This document shows positions 17,459 to 26,813 of a stretch of DNA of 64,000 nucleotides, piece after piece. The stretch's first letter is position 1; every line of letters starts with the position of its first letter. The DNA comes from Aquimarina latercula DSM 2041 (GTDB lineage: Bacteria; Bacteroidota; Bacteroidia; Flavobacteriales; Flavobacteriaceae). The DNA is taken from the NCBI RefSeq assembly GCF_000430645.1, contig NZ_AUMK01000012.1, forward strand, positions 62,001 to 126,000, given 5' to 3'. Under the pieces are notes generated by a model. That model had not been told where the DNA came from and ran no database searches. It worked only from the letters and a program-made list of their open reading frames with translations. The position numbers and the translations under genes are program-made.

Positions 17459-19729
17459 TTATTTATGATGTTTTGCAATACAGTTTCTTAGGTCTTCTTT
17501 GTTTAATGGTTTATTGATAAGATCATTCATTCCTGCTTTTTTACACTCATCAGAGACTTCACTAAGCTCCGAAGCAGTCAATGCAATTATTGGAGTAGTA
17601 GTATCAAATTGCCTAATTTCTATTGTAGCTTGAACTCCGTCCATAATGGGCATATTAATATCCATTAGGATTAAATCAAAAGATTCCTTTTTTAGAATTT
17701 GTACGGCGTCTATTCCATTTTCTGCCATTATACAACTACATCCAATATTCTTAAGTAGATTTTTAGTTACTAATTGATTGATTTTATTGTCCTCTGCAAC
17801 AAGAATCTTTGCAGAAATATTAGTTGTACTTTCCTTATTTTCGGACTGATTGTTTAGATCATTTAAGCTTTCGGCAATGTCTAATTCTAAATCAAAATAA
17901 AATAGAGATCCTATGTTTTTTTTGCTTTCGAAATAGATTTGACTACCCATTACTTGAACCAAATTCTTAACAATGGAAAGCCCTAAACCAGTTCCTTGTT
18001 TATTATCATAAACACTTCCTACTTGAGAAAATTCTTCGAAAATATAATCTTTTTGATCTTCAGGTATACCAGTTCCAGTATCTTCTACCTCTAATCTTAT
18101 GGTAACGGTCTTATCATCAGTTGATAGTAGCTTAACCCTAAGCCAAATCTTTCCTTGGTGGGTAAATTTAATAGCATTTCCGATTAAGTTGATTAAAACT
18201 TCAGATATTCTTAAGGCATCTATGTAAAGTAATTTTGGGATGCTGTGATTATGATCCAAAATCAAGATATTATTTTTTTTATGAGACTGATATTCAAAAG
18301 ATTGTAATATATTTTGGGACAATGAAAATAAATCTGTTGGTGTTTTGATAAGTTCCTTTTCTTCCGAATCAATTTTACTAACCTTTAAAACTTTATTCAC
18401 TAAGTCAAGTAAATAGTCAGCTGAGAATTTAAGTGAATTAAGTAGCTTTTTATCTTTCTCTGATTTAGCGTCATTTTCAAGTAAAATAGAGGAAATACCT
18501 ACCACTCCGTATAGAGGAGTTCGCAGTTCATGGCTAATAGTAGAAATAAATTGGGATTTAATTTTACTTAATTGTTCAGCTTGAGATTTAGCTTCGGATA
18601 GTTCAATATTCTTAAACTCTAATATTTCGGAGATTTTTTTCTTAGATCGATATCCTCTGTAATAGAAGAAAACTATGCCTGCTAATAATAAAAGTGCCGT
18701 AGTGGAAATAAAAATAATCTTTTTGTTGTTTTTATCTATATCTAATAATAGGTCTTTCTCTCTTTTTGCTATTGCTAGCTGTTGTTCATATTGATCTACT
18801 TTAAACCTCATTTTGGTAGTCTCATCGGTTTTAGATCTTGCATTTTCAAAAACTTTCTGATCATTTTCATTCAATAACTTGAGATCATTAATCGCTTTTG
18901 TATGATCACCTATCTTTTCATACATCTCTGATCTATATCGATAGAAGTAACTTTTTCCTTTTGGCCAATACGTTTCATCCTTTAAGTATTCGAAGGATTT
19001 ATCGAAGTTTTCCTCAGCTCTTATAATGTCGTTATTATGAGCATAATTTCTCGCTCTTAAGAGGTAAAGCGAACTTCGATCTGTTTGTACACTATCCGGA
19101 ATTGAACTGTCAATACTATCGGCTTCTCTTAAATATATTGCAGCTTCATCAAACCTGTCTAGATCCATATATGTCCATATTAAATTATGTAATGGTATCT
19201 GATATTGCTGGATATGAGGATTTCCTTTTCCTAGTTTGACAGCTCTTTTATAATATTTTAAAGCATTCTCATAGTCCTTGTTACCATCATAATATACATT
19301 TGCTAAACTGTTCAGTACATATGGTAAAAGAACTTTATTTTTTGTTTTTTCCGTATATTCTAATGACTTTAGAAAGTTTTTCGTAGCATTTTCATAGTCA
19401 ATGATTTCATATTGTACGGTTCCCATCAATAAATATCCGTGTGATAAATAGTGGTTATGTCCTAGGTCCTGAGCATAATTAACCACTTTAAAAGCGTATT
19501 CTAATGAGGCGTACATATCATTAGCGACTCTTAATTTCTCCGAAGTTCGTAATAAAACATCTAAAGTATCAATTTTTTCAAATAGAGGCTTTTCTTGGGA
19601 GAAAGAGGCAAGTGAAAAAATAAAGACAAAATATATATATATTGGATTTCTTTTCAACGTAAAATAACTTTTATTAAAAATGATTATACTCGATGCAATA
19701 ACATATTTAGTTGCATTATATAATTTCAT
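17459..19729 (-). CDS. TPR-containing hybrid sensor histidine kinase/response regulator
   Basis: A 756-residue protein. The N-terminal hydrophobic stretch (~29-44, ending ASFSQ) looks like a signal peptide preceded by an unusually long N-terminus, so a later TTG codon at Leu25 may be the true start. Periplasmic TPR repeats fill ~60-290, followed by a coiled coil, a transmembrane helix (~338-357), HisKA with His400 (STISHELRTP), HATPase_c with DTGTGI and GTGLGL boxes, and a receiver with Asp690 and Lys740. Flavobacterial TPR-kinases of this type signal through phosphorelay, but no DNA-binding partner is encoded nearby. It is divergent from pbpC. The shorter paralogue lies 194 bp downstream. 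Confidence 0.9.
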   Translation of the reverse strand: MKLYNATKYVIASSIIIFNKSYFTLKRNPIYIYFVFIFSLASFSQEKPLFEKIDTLDVLLRTSEKLRVANDMYASLEYAFKVVNYAQDLGHNHYLSHGYLLMGTVQYEIIDYENATKNFLKSLEYTEKTKNKVLLPYVLNSLANVYYDGNKDYENALKYYKRAVKLGKGNPHIQQYQIPLHNLIWTYMDLDRFDEAAIYLREADSIDSSIPDSVQTDRSSLYLLRARNYAHNNDIIRAEENFDKSFEYLKDETYWPKGKSYFYRYRSEMYEKIGDHTKAINDLKLLNENDQKVFENARSKTDETTKMRFKVDQYEQQLAIAKREKDLLLDIDKNNKKIIFISTTALLLLAGIVFFYYRGYRSKKKISEILEFKNIELSEAKSQAEQLSKIKSQFISTISHELRTPLYGVVGISSILLENDAKSEKDKKLLNSLKFSADYLLDLVNKVLKVSKIDSEEKELIKTPTDLFSLSQNILQSFEYQSHKKNNILILDHNHSIPKLLYIDALRISEVLINLIGNAIKFTHQGKIWLRVKLLSTDDKTVTIRLEVEDTGTGIPEDQKDYIFEEFSQVGSVYDNKQGTGLGLSIVKNLVQVMGSQIYFESKKNIGSLFYFDLELDIAESLNDLNNQSENKESTTNISAKILVAEDNKINQLVTKNLLKNIGCSCIMAENGIDAVQILKKESFDLILMDINMPIMDGVQATIEIRQFDTTTPIIALTASELSEVSDECKKAGMNDLINKPLNKEDLRNCIAKHHK

Positions 19730-20026
19730 TTTTACATTCTAAGCCCCAATATTTTTAATCATTTAGCCAATGTATTCATAGCTAATTGTTTTTAAGAGTG
19801 ATATAATTTAATAAAATTATGGGGTTTATTTGTTAAGATCTAAGAGAAAATTCAGTGTCGAAGACTCTTAATTTTTGATAAAACGGGGAGATTTACGCTT
19901 TTTTTTTAGAAAATATATTTGTTGTAATTATTGATTAAGTCGTTATTGCAATTTATTTAAGTATCGTTTTTTCGGATATCTAAAGACATTTACATAAATT
20001 TCAGCGTTGTACTAATTGTAAGAAAA

Positions 20027-22378
20027 TTGTTTAGCCGATTCAGAAATTATGTGAATAAGCATCCTAAGAAATTTTTTCTTATTGGAGTTTTTCTTATTTG
20101 GTATTATTTTTCCTTACCAAAACCATTATTTGATGATCCTACGGCAACCGTTTTAGAAACCAGATCTGGTGAGTTATTAGGTGCTAAAATTGCAAAGGAT
20201 GGACAATGGAGATTTCCCGAAACTGATAGTGTGTCTAAAAAGTTTGAACATTGTATTCTTGCATTTGAAGATCAACAATTTTATAAGCATTTCGGTTTTA
20301 ATCCAGTTTCGATGATTGAAGCTATTAGTGAAAATATAAAAGCGGGCAAAATAGTTCGAGGAGGAAGTACTATTACCCAACAGGTCATAAGACTTTCTCG
20401 AAAAGGGAAAAAGAGAACCTATTTCGAGAAATTGAAAGAGCTGATTTTGGCTACAAGATTGGAGTTTGGAGCTTCTAAAAAAGAGATTTTAAGATTATAT
20501 GCTTCCAATGCTCCTTTTGGAGGTAATGTAGTAGGGATCGATATGGCTTCTTGGAGATATTTCGGATTACCAGCTCATCAATTATCTTGGTCAGAAAGCG
20601 CAACTTTAGCAGTTTTGCCTAATGCTCCATCATTAATTTACCCTGGAAAAAACCAGGTACAATTGTTACGCAAAAGAAATAGATTGCTGAAAACCTTATT
20701 AGAGAAAGAAGTTATTGATTCTCTAACCTATGAGTTATCCATAAGCGAATCTTTACCTCAAAAACCATATAGTCTTCCGCAAGAAACACCACATTTATTA
20801 GATCGTGTTGCTCATACGAATAGAGGGCAAAGGGTACGGACGACTATTGATAGATCTTTGCAACAAAGAGTAAATCAATTAGTAGGACAGCATTATACAT
20901 TGTTACGTCAAAATGAAGTACATAATATGGCGGTATTGGTATTGGATGTTGATACTAGAGAAGTGATGAGTTATGTAGGTAATTCACCAACAGATAAGGT
21001 GCATCAAAAAGATGTAGATGTTATTAGAGCCGCAAGAAGTACAGGAAGTACACTCAAGCCCTTATTATATGCTGCTATGATGGATAAAGGGGAATTATTA
21101 CCTGAGCAACTGGTATCTGATGTGCCTACTGTAATTGCTGGATATACTCCTATGAATTATGATGAAACTTTTAGTGGAGCAGTGTCGGCTAGTACTGCGT
21201 TAGCTAGGTCTTTAAACATACCTGCGGTGCGACTATTACAAAAATATGGATTACAGCGTTTTCGAGATGAATTAAGTGTGTTTAAGATTAAAGATCTTAA
21301 GTATAGTGCTGATCATTATGGTCTATCACTAATTGTTGGTGGGGCAGAAGGTAATCTTTGGGATTTATGTAAAACGTACGCGGGATATTCGGGTACGCTC
21401 AATCATTATGAAAACTCTTCTAGTGAATATTTTACAAATGAATTTACAGAACCAATTATTTTAGCAAATGAAAAAGTTGATTTCGGAAAAAAAGTGAAAC
21501 AAAAACCAGTTGTAGGAGCAGGAAGTATTTGGTTAACTTTTGAATCTATGAAAAAAGTTAACCGTCCTCAAGGGGATGAGGCTTGGGAATTTTATGATTC
21601 ATCGCGAGAAATTGCCTGGAAGACAGGAACGAGTTTTGGAAATAGAGACGCTTGGGCTATCGGAGCAAGTAAGGATTATGTCGTAGGAGTATGGATTGGT
21701 AATGCAGATGGAGAAGGAAGACCAGATCTTACCGGATTAAATTCTGCAGCACCTTTGTTATTTGATGTGGTGAATTTATTACCTAATTCTAATTGGTTTC
21801 CCATACCTTATGATGATTTAGTAATGGCCAAAGTTTGTGCTAAAAGCGGTTTTTTAGCGTCAAAAGAATGTCCTGTTAAAGATGTCTATGTCCCATTGGC
21901 AGGAACCAAAACCAAACCTTGCCCTTATCATCAATTAGTTCACTTAGATCCTGTAGAGGAATACAGAGTTAATTCTTCCTGTGAATCTGTTGATAGAATG
22001 ATACATCAACCTTGGTTTGTATTACCACCTTTGCAAGCGTATTATTATAAAAATAAGCATGCAGATTATAGATCTCTACCTCCTTTTAGATCTGATTGTA
22101 GTACTGATTTATTGGCAAGTATGGCTTTTATCTTTCCGAAAGGTAATAGTAGTGTTTATCTACCTAAAGGGTTTGATGGTAAAATAAACGAAGTAGTTTT
22201 AAAAATTGCTCACACGAAACCAGAGACAAGAGTGTTTTGGTATATCGATAATCATTTTGTGGGGGTTACCAAGCAATTTCATGAAATGCCAGTACAGCCA
22301 AGTCCAGGAAAACATGTTATAACTGTATTAGACGAGAATGGGAACGAATTAAAGAAGAAAATAGAGATCAAAGAATAA
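20027..22378 (+). CDS. pbpC: Penicillin-binding protein 1C
   Basis: A 783-residue bifunctional peptidoglycan synthase. One N-terminal membrane helix (~15-30) is followed by a GT51 glycosyltransferase domain (catalytic Glu81 in AFEDQQFYKHFG, then GGSTITQQV). The transpeptidase domain has SxxK Ser341-Lys344 (STLK), SLN (395-397) and KTG (532-534). A C-terminal BiPBP_C-type beta domain covers ~690-780. No ATG precedes the conserved region in frame; TTG at 20027 gives the expected short cytoplasmic N-terminus. pbpC normally adjoins an alpha-2-macroglobulin gene, which here lies 7.2 kb upstream on the same strand. The stop codon lies inside a 20 bp perfect inverted repeat. Confidence 0.92.
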   Translation: MFSRFRNYVNKHPKKFFLIGVFLIWYYFSLPKPLFDDPTATVLETRSGELLGAKIAKDGQWRFPETDSVSKKFEHCILAFEDQQFYKHFGFNPVSMIEAISENIKAGKIVRGGSTITQQVIRLSRKGKKRTYFEKLKELILATRLEFGASKKEILRLYASNAPFGGNVVGIDMASWRYFGLPAHQLSWSESATLAVLPNAPSLIYPGKNQVQLLRKRNRLLKTLLEKEVIDSLTYELSISESLPQKPYSLPQETPHLLDRVAHTNRGQRVRTTIDRSLQQRVNQLVGQHYTLLRQNEVHNMAVLVLDVDTREVMSYVGNSPTDKVHQKDVDVIRAARSTGSTLKPLLYAAMMDKGELLPEQLVSDVPTVIAGYTPMNYDETFSGAVSASTALARSLNIPAVRLLQKYGLQRFRDELSVFKIKDLKYSADHYGLSLIVGGAEGNLWDLCKTYAGYSGTLNHYENSSSEYFTNEFTEPIILANEKVDFGKKVKQKPVVGAGSIWLTFESMKKVNRPQGDEAWEFYDSSREIAWKTGTSFGNRDAWAIGASKDYVVGVWIGNADGEGRPDLTGLNSAAPLLFDVVNLLPNSNWFPIPYDDLVMAKVCAKSGFLASKECPVKDVYVPLAGTKTKPCPYHQLVHLDPVEEYRVNSSCESVDRMIHQPWFVLPPLQAYYYKNKHADYRSLPPFRSDCSTDLLASMAFIFPKGNSSVYLPKGFDGKINEVVLKIAHTKPETRVFWYIDNHFVGVTKQFHEMPVQPSPGKHVITVLDENGNELKKKIEIKE

Positions 22379-22422
22379 GTTTATATCCTAATTTTTGAAC
22401 TAGATATAAACTTATTCTTTGA
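22368..22422. terminator. Bidirectional terminator overlapping pbpC stop codon
   Basis: A perfect 20 bp stem (TCAAAGAATAAGTTTATATC with its complement at 22403-22422) surrounds a 15-base loop. The left arm contains the pbpC stop codon. It separates pbpC from the convergent beta-barrel gene. Confidence 0.75.
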
Positions 22423-22433
22423 TAAATAATTGA

Positions 22434-23339
22434 TTACAATGGTTTGTAAACTAAACCAAAAGAAAAAGAAGTTTCTTTGTTAAAATTACGACCATCTAGG
22501 TTGTGATTATAAGCTGTAGAGACACCTATTTCATTTTTATATAGAGGGATGTATAGATTTAGATTTAAATTGGTGTAATCAACCTCCGTTTGAGGGAGCG
22601 CTCGAGGACCGCCAGCTTCAACAAATTCTGGCGTTCCGATATCTAATCCATCCATAGAATCCTGTACGGCTAATTGTACGTGGGTATAAAAATGACTGTT
22701 AAAATATCCAATCTTAATGCCATATACTTGAGCATTGGGTACATCAAAATCACTATTATCTTTTAAACTATATCCATACTGAAGTTCTGTAAAAAAATTA
22801 ACATTCGTAGTTAGTTGTGCTAAAACATTTGCATGAATACTATTTGCATTATTCCCTAAAGACAGAACACCTTCTGCTTCATAATTGCCGACAGGAATAC
22901 TAGCTCCAACCGCAGCACCTAATCCTAATCTTCCTAAGGATTTCACATTCTTTTCTAGTATTCTTCCTTTTATAAATATACTTAGATCCTGAATCCCTTC
23001 AACACTAGAAGTTCCTTGAACAGGATCTGGTTCTCCATTTTCACTTTCTATAAAAATATATGGCATATTAAGAGAAGCGGATAACCAATTTGTGATTCCA
23101 TATTCTCCATATAAATTCACAATATATGAAGATATTGCACCCAACCCTGCTGGATTTCCGTCAGTAAGTTCATTGCCTCGGTAGAATCGATCATATTGTT
23201 TGTAGGAATAACTAGGAGCTATGGTGAGCTCATTTTTTTGTGGATAGAATCCACTAACTTCTGTTTGTGCAACTATCGGAGTAGATAGACATAATACGAG
23301 TAATGTCTCTAAAAGAGACTTTTTAGATTTGTGTAACAT
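22434..23339 (-). CDS. Predicted outer-membrane beta-barrel protein
   Basis: A 301-residue protein with a signal peptide (ending STPIVAQ) and alternating hydrophobic/aromatic strands through to the C-terminus (SFGLVYKPL), consistent with a small outer-membrane barrel. Segments such as GITNWLSASLNMPYIF and GLGAAVGASIPVG resemble the transporter/MetA-pathway barrel family found in many Gram-negative bacteria, whose substrates are mostly unproven. It stands as the last gene of a minus-strand run, 101 bp after the CYTH gene, with a shared terminator against pbpC. Confidence 0.65.
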   Translation of the reverse strand: MLHKSKKSLLETLLVLCLSTPIVAQTEVSGFYPQKNELTIAPSYSYKQYDRFYRGNELTDGNPAGLGAISSYIVNLYGEYGITNWLSASLNMPYIFIESENGEPDPVQGTSSVEGIQDLSIFIKGRILEKNVKSLGRLGLGAAVGASIPVGNYEAEGVLSLGNNANSIHANVLAQLTTNVNFFTELQYGYSLKDNSDFDVPNAQVYGIKIGYFNSHFYTHVQLAVQDSMDGLDIGTPEFVEAGGPRALPQTEVDYTNLNLNLYIPLYKNEIGVSTAYNHNLDGRNFNKETSFSFGLVYKPL

Positions 23340-23440
23340 AAATATTTTATTAATGGTTAATAATTCTCCTTAGACGGGGATAATTCTCCTTTAATTACAT
23401 TTAAAAATGTTACAAATTTGTTAATTGAAAAATAGTCAGT

Positions 23441-23923
23441 TTACGATCTTTTTTTTTGCCAATTTCTGAATGGATGCTTACTTAATTGCGAATTATAGAA
23501 TTTAGAATCTCCGGTAACTTCCTTTCCTAACCAATCTGGTTTTTGAAATTTTTCATGTTCATCAGATAATTCTATTTCTGCTACAATCAAACCCTCATTT
23601 TCGCCATAAAATTCATCTATTTCATACGTATGATCTCCTACTGTAACTTCATATCGGGTTTTTTGGATGATACCTTTTTCACACAATTTTAATAACGCTT
23701 GCGCTTCTTTGATATCAATTTCCTTTTCCCACTCAAAGCGAGAAGTACCCGAATCATTACTTCTTCCTTTGATAGTTAAAAAACCTTTTTCTCCTTTGAT
23801 TCGAACTCTTACGGCTCTTTCGGGATTAGAATTTAGATACCCTTGAGATATTTTGGTTTTTTTTTGAGCTATATCTTTAAAAGAAGTAGATTTTAGTAAG
23901 AATTTGCGTTCAATTTCAATCAT
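23441..23923 (-). CDS. CYTH-domain protein (triphosphate tunnel metalloenzyme family)
   Basis: A 160-residue single-domain CYTH protein. The N-terminal signature EIERKFLL provides the ExExK motif that binds metal and triphosphate. Further basic/acidic strands follow (AVRVRIKGEKGFLTIKG, FEWEKEID, TRYEVTVGDHTYEIDEF, GLIVAEIEL), matching the eight-stranded tunnel fold. Family members are inorganic triphosphatases, thiamine triphosphatases or adenylate cyclases. The small bacterial CYTH proteins of this size most often hydrolyse inorganic tripolyphosphate, which is an inference here. Confidence 0.88.
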   Translation of the reverse strand: MIEIERKFLLKSTSFKDIAQKKTKISQGYLNSNPERAVRVRIKGEKGFLTIKGRSNDSGTSRFEWEKEIDIKEAQALLKLCEKGIIQKTRYEVTVGDHTYEIDEFYGENEGLIVAEIELSDEHEKFQKPDWLGKEVTGDSKFYNSQLSKHPFRNWQKKRS

Positions 23924-23957
23924 TAATGTTGTATAATAGTATCTTCTCTCTAAAAGA

Positions 23958-23999
23958 GTAGATTTGAAAATTATAAAAATTTATTATTTTCAAATCTAC
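23958..23999 (-). terminator. Probable terminator after the DUF2911 gene
   Basis: GTAGATTTGAAAA and TTTTCAAATCTAC form a perfect 13 bp stem, extended by near-complementary AT-rich inner bases. It lies between the DUF2911 stop and the CYTH start on the minus strand. Confidence 0.55.
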
Positions 24000-24021
24000 A
24001 CCTAGAAATTTAAAAAAGTCC

Positions 24022-24855
24022 TTATTTAGACCATTTTTTGATATTTCTTTCATTTAATCTAATCAGATCTTTATTTCCTGCTTTTTTTGATAATTCCAGA
24101 GATTTTTGAGCTACCGCGATAGCTTCTGGTTTTCTATCCATATCAGCCAAGATTAATGATTCACGATATACTTGAAAGAATAAAGGATTTTCTGCTTTAG
24201 TAACTTTTTGGATATAACTTAGTGCAGTATTTAGATCTTTTTGTGTCTCGTGCAGATATAATGCCGCTTGGAAATAATCAAAATTTGATGGACCAGAAAG
24301 TGCCTTCTCTATATTAGACATTGTTTTTTTGTGTGTGTTAAATTTTAATGGTAATGTTATTTTTGTGGTACCCCAAGAAAACACTAATTCAGCACTATCA
24401 AGAGTGATGGTATCTATATATATTAAAAATGATTCTGAGACCTCCTTTTTTTCAATGGTTTTGGTTGTAAAACTTACTATAGGTTTTTGATTTACATAAG
24501 TAGTCCAATTTCCTGATTTATAAGTGTATAAATATATTTGCCAATTAGATTCGTTGGGTTTAGTAAGAATAGTATAGGACCCTTTTTTTAGTGCTATTCC
24601 AGAAATTGTTAGATCATCACTAAACGAAATTTTAGTAGCAGCGTTTGCACCTGTACGCCATAACTCACCAAAGGGAATAATACCATTTTCTCCAAAAATG
24701 ATTCGATTTCTTTTACTAGGTCGAGAATATTCGATCTCAATTTCTGTTAATCCAACGGTTTGTGTAGTTTTAGAAGATGGACTTAGTGCAGGAACTTTAA
24801 GTTGCGCGTTCACAGTCGCGACAGTAATTATACTGAATAAAAATATTTTGAACAT
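24022..24855 (-). CDS. DUF2911-domain exported protein
   Basis: A 277-residue protein with a signal peptide (MFKIFLFSIITVATVNA). DUF2911 fills ~20-170: LSPSSKTTQTVGLTEIEIEY, RPSKRNRIIFG, PFGELWRTGANAATKISFS and GSYTILTKP are family hallmarks. The C-terminal ~100 residues are helical and TPR-like (FDYFQAALYLHETQKDLNTA, ALSYIQKVTKAE). No enzymatic role is established for DUF2911. It starts 18 bp after the AraC-type regulator gene, so the two are probably co-transcribed and functionally linked. Confidence 0.85.
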   Translation of the reverse strand: MFKIFLFSIITVATVNAQLKVPALSPSSKTTQTVGLTEIEIEYSRPSKRNRIIFGENGIIPFGELWRTGANAATKISFSDDLTISGIALKKGSYTILTKPNESNWQIYLYTYKSGNWTTYVNQKPIVSFTTKTIEKKEVSESFLIYIDTITLDSAELVFSWGTTKITLPLKFNTHKKTMSNIEKALSGPSNFDYFQAALYLHETQKDLNTALSYIQKVTKAENPLFFQVYRESLILADMDRKPEAIAVAQKSLELSKKAGNKDLIRLNERNIKKWSK

Positions 24856-24873
24856 GATGTTGTTTTAATAAGA

Positions 24874-25977
24874 TTATAGATTTGAGAAGTACTCTTTTGG
24901 TGTAGTACCCATTAAACCTTTAAATGATTTGTTAAATGTAGTTTTAGAATTAAAACCTGCTTCTTGCGCAAGACCGTAAAAGGTCATGTTTTTAGCTTGA
25001 TCAGTTTTTGCTAATGCAATAAATTCTTTGATTCGATAATAGTTTACATATTCGAAAAAATTCATCCCGATACGTTCATTTAATAAACGAGCTATCTCTG
25101 GATTGCTTACTCCAAGCATTTCAGCCAGTTCTGATTTTAGTAATTTTCTATTTAAGTAAGGCTTTCTATCTATCATTAAATGTTCCAATTTAGATTTTAA
25201 ATTATCCAATTCTAAATTAGATAGTTTAGATTGCGCGTATTTTTTAGGCGTTAGTAGCGAAGGAACTTTAAATAAATCAGGTTCTTTCATACCATAAAAA
25301 GTTATAAATAATATTATTAGCGCAATGCTTATCCAGATAACTTGCCAACTTGTTCTATTGAATAACTCCAAGTCTAGAAGCCAATTAATAAACATGATGG
25401 ACCAACAAATCAAACAAATCCCTATCGCAATCAGAAAATTAAAGAAGAACTGAGATTTGATATGATAACTTAGCTCATTTTGAATGTCTTTTTTAAATTT
25501 TAGAAAAATTCTGAGACTCATAATCCAATATGTAATATTGAATAGTAAACCTATCGCAATAAAGACTAAAGTGATTTTAAATTGCTCTCCTGTTGTATTT
25601 CTAGTTTGTAATATCTTATCTGATGGTATTATAAATGCGATAGTAACACCAATGTTATATGCCACAGCAGGTAAATAATGAAGTAATTCTTTATACGAAA
25701 AAGGTTGGTTTAATAAACTAGATCGTGTAAAGAGATAAATAGTAGCTCCAAATAATAGCGTTGAAAATTCTGAAAAAATAACCCATCGATAATTATCACC
25801 GAAAAAACCTGATATATACAAAACGCGTCCTGTTAGTCCAATGGAAAGTACAAACACCAGAAATGCTATGTACTTATTGATGTTTTTTCTTTTGTCTTTA
25901 GAAAAAATATAAATAAACAGCAAAAACAAGCTTTGAAAATATCCAAAATAGACAAGTTGATTTAGGAATGTCTGCAT
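24874..25977 (-). CDS. Membrane-bound AraC-family regulator (seven-helix sensor)
   Basis: A 367-residue protein with about seven transmembrane helices in residues 5-235 followed by a C-terminal AraC-type DNA-binding domain (LLKSELAEMLGVSNPEIARL, and AQEAGFNSKTTFNKSFKGLMGTTP). This architecture, in which a membrane sensor is joined directly to an HTH domain, is common in Flavobacteriaceae. It has a paralogue at 56958-58076 with the same layout. It is 30 bp after an exported small protein gene and 18 bp before the DUF2911 gene, suggesting a three-gene operon. The ligand is unknown. Confidence 0.88.
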   Translation of the reverse strand: MQTFLNQLVYFGYFQSLFLLFIYIFSKDKRKNINKYIAFLVFVLSIGLTGRVLYISGFFGDNYRWVIFSEFSTLLFGATIYLFTRSSLLNQPFSYKELLHYLPAVAYNIGVTIAFIIPSDKILQTRNTTGEQFKITLVFIAIGLLFNITYWIMSLRIFLKFKKDIQNELSYHIKSQFFFNFLIAIGICLICWSIMFINWLLDLELFNRTSWQVIWISIALIILFITFYGMKEPDLFKVPSLLTPKKYAQSKLSNLELDNLKSKLEHLMIDRKPYLNRKLLKSELAEMLGVSNPEIARLLNERIGMNFFEYVNYYRIKEFIALAKTDQAKNMTFYGLAQEAGFNSKTTFNKSFKGLMGTTPKEYFSNL

Positions 25978-26007
25978 ATAAACAAGATCTTTTTCGGGTT
26001 TAATATA

Positions 26008-26703
26008 CTAGTTTAAAACAAACTGATTTACGTGCAAGATACCTTTATGATTCATTTTAAGATTTTCTTTATAAAAAGAATCAAATGCAGCCTTGCTTTC
26101 CCATTGAGTAATAACAAGTAAATCAGGATTATGATAATAGCCTACAACTGATTTTCCGTTTGTGAGTTCTATAATTTTCTTACCGCCATTAGCTGATGAT
26201 TTTTGTAACCATTGCTCCTTGAATTTCTTGAAAGATGTGGTCTCTTTTTTCCAGTATGAAGTGGCAACATTGTATTTGGTTTTATCTATTTTGAAAGAAA
26301 TGTCTTGAGGCATTTCATAGTATGTTAAATTAAATAGTGACCAAATATTTCTTCTTTGTACATGAAAATCAGGAACAATACCTTCAATTTGAGCTATGAA
26401 TTCTTCACGATTTTTTAAATCTTTCCATTTACCAAATATAAAATTAGAAGGCTGTATGTTGCCTTGAGTTGTTTCTGAAATACCGAAACCGGGTAATGGT
26501 TTGTAGGTTTTTTCGATGCCAACAGGAAAGATTGTTTTTTTGTATTTCTCAAAGTCTTTTTTGGTTCCAGGTTTAGTAGTTAATAATAGAATATCTAGAA
26601 TTTCACCTTTTTTAAAGTCATAAGATTTAATGTCAGATTGGGCAAAAAGATTTAGTGTAAATAAACAGCTTGCAAATAAGATTAAGCTTTTGAATAACTT
26701 CAT
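26008..26703 (-). CDS. Exported protein of unknown function (possible dimeric alpha-beta barrel repeats)
   Basis: A 231-residue protein with a clear signal peptide (MKLFKSLILFASCLFTLNLFAQ). The mature part appears to contain two related halves, each with a strand (ILDILLLTTKPG; NVATSYWKKE), a helix and a FGKWKDLKNREEF or TQWESKAAFDSFY segment, as in antibiotic-biosynthesis-monooxygenase-like alpha-beta barrels. That resemblance is weak. It is the first gene of the probable operon with the membrane AraC regulator and DUF2911 protein. Confidence 0.5.
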   Translation of the reverse strand: MKLFKSLILFASCLFTLNLFAQSDIKSYDFKKGEILDILLLTTKPGTKKDFEKYKKTIFPVGIEKTYKPLPGFGISETTQGNIQPSNFIFGKWKDLKNREEFIAQIEGIVPDFHVQRRNIWSLFNLTYYEMPQDISFKIDKTKYNVATSYWKKETTSFKKFKEQWLQKSSANGGKKIIELTNGKSVVGYYHNPDLLVITQWESKAAFDSFYKENLKMNHKGILHVNQFVLN

Positions 26704-26813
26704 AATTAGTCATTTTTTAATTGTTTGTACTTTTTTGAACAAATTTAGAAGCTTAAACAAATACTCAGTAATAATAGGGGCTTAGAAACATACGCATACG
26801 GTATGTGAACTAA

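Noticed and set aside
26788..26806. Inverted repeat ACATAC-GCATACG-GTATGT
   Set aside because: Six-base arms and no T-tract; too short to call a terminator or operator.
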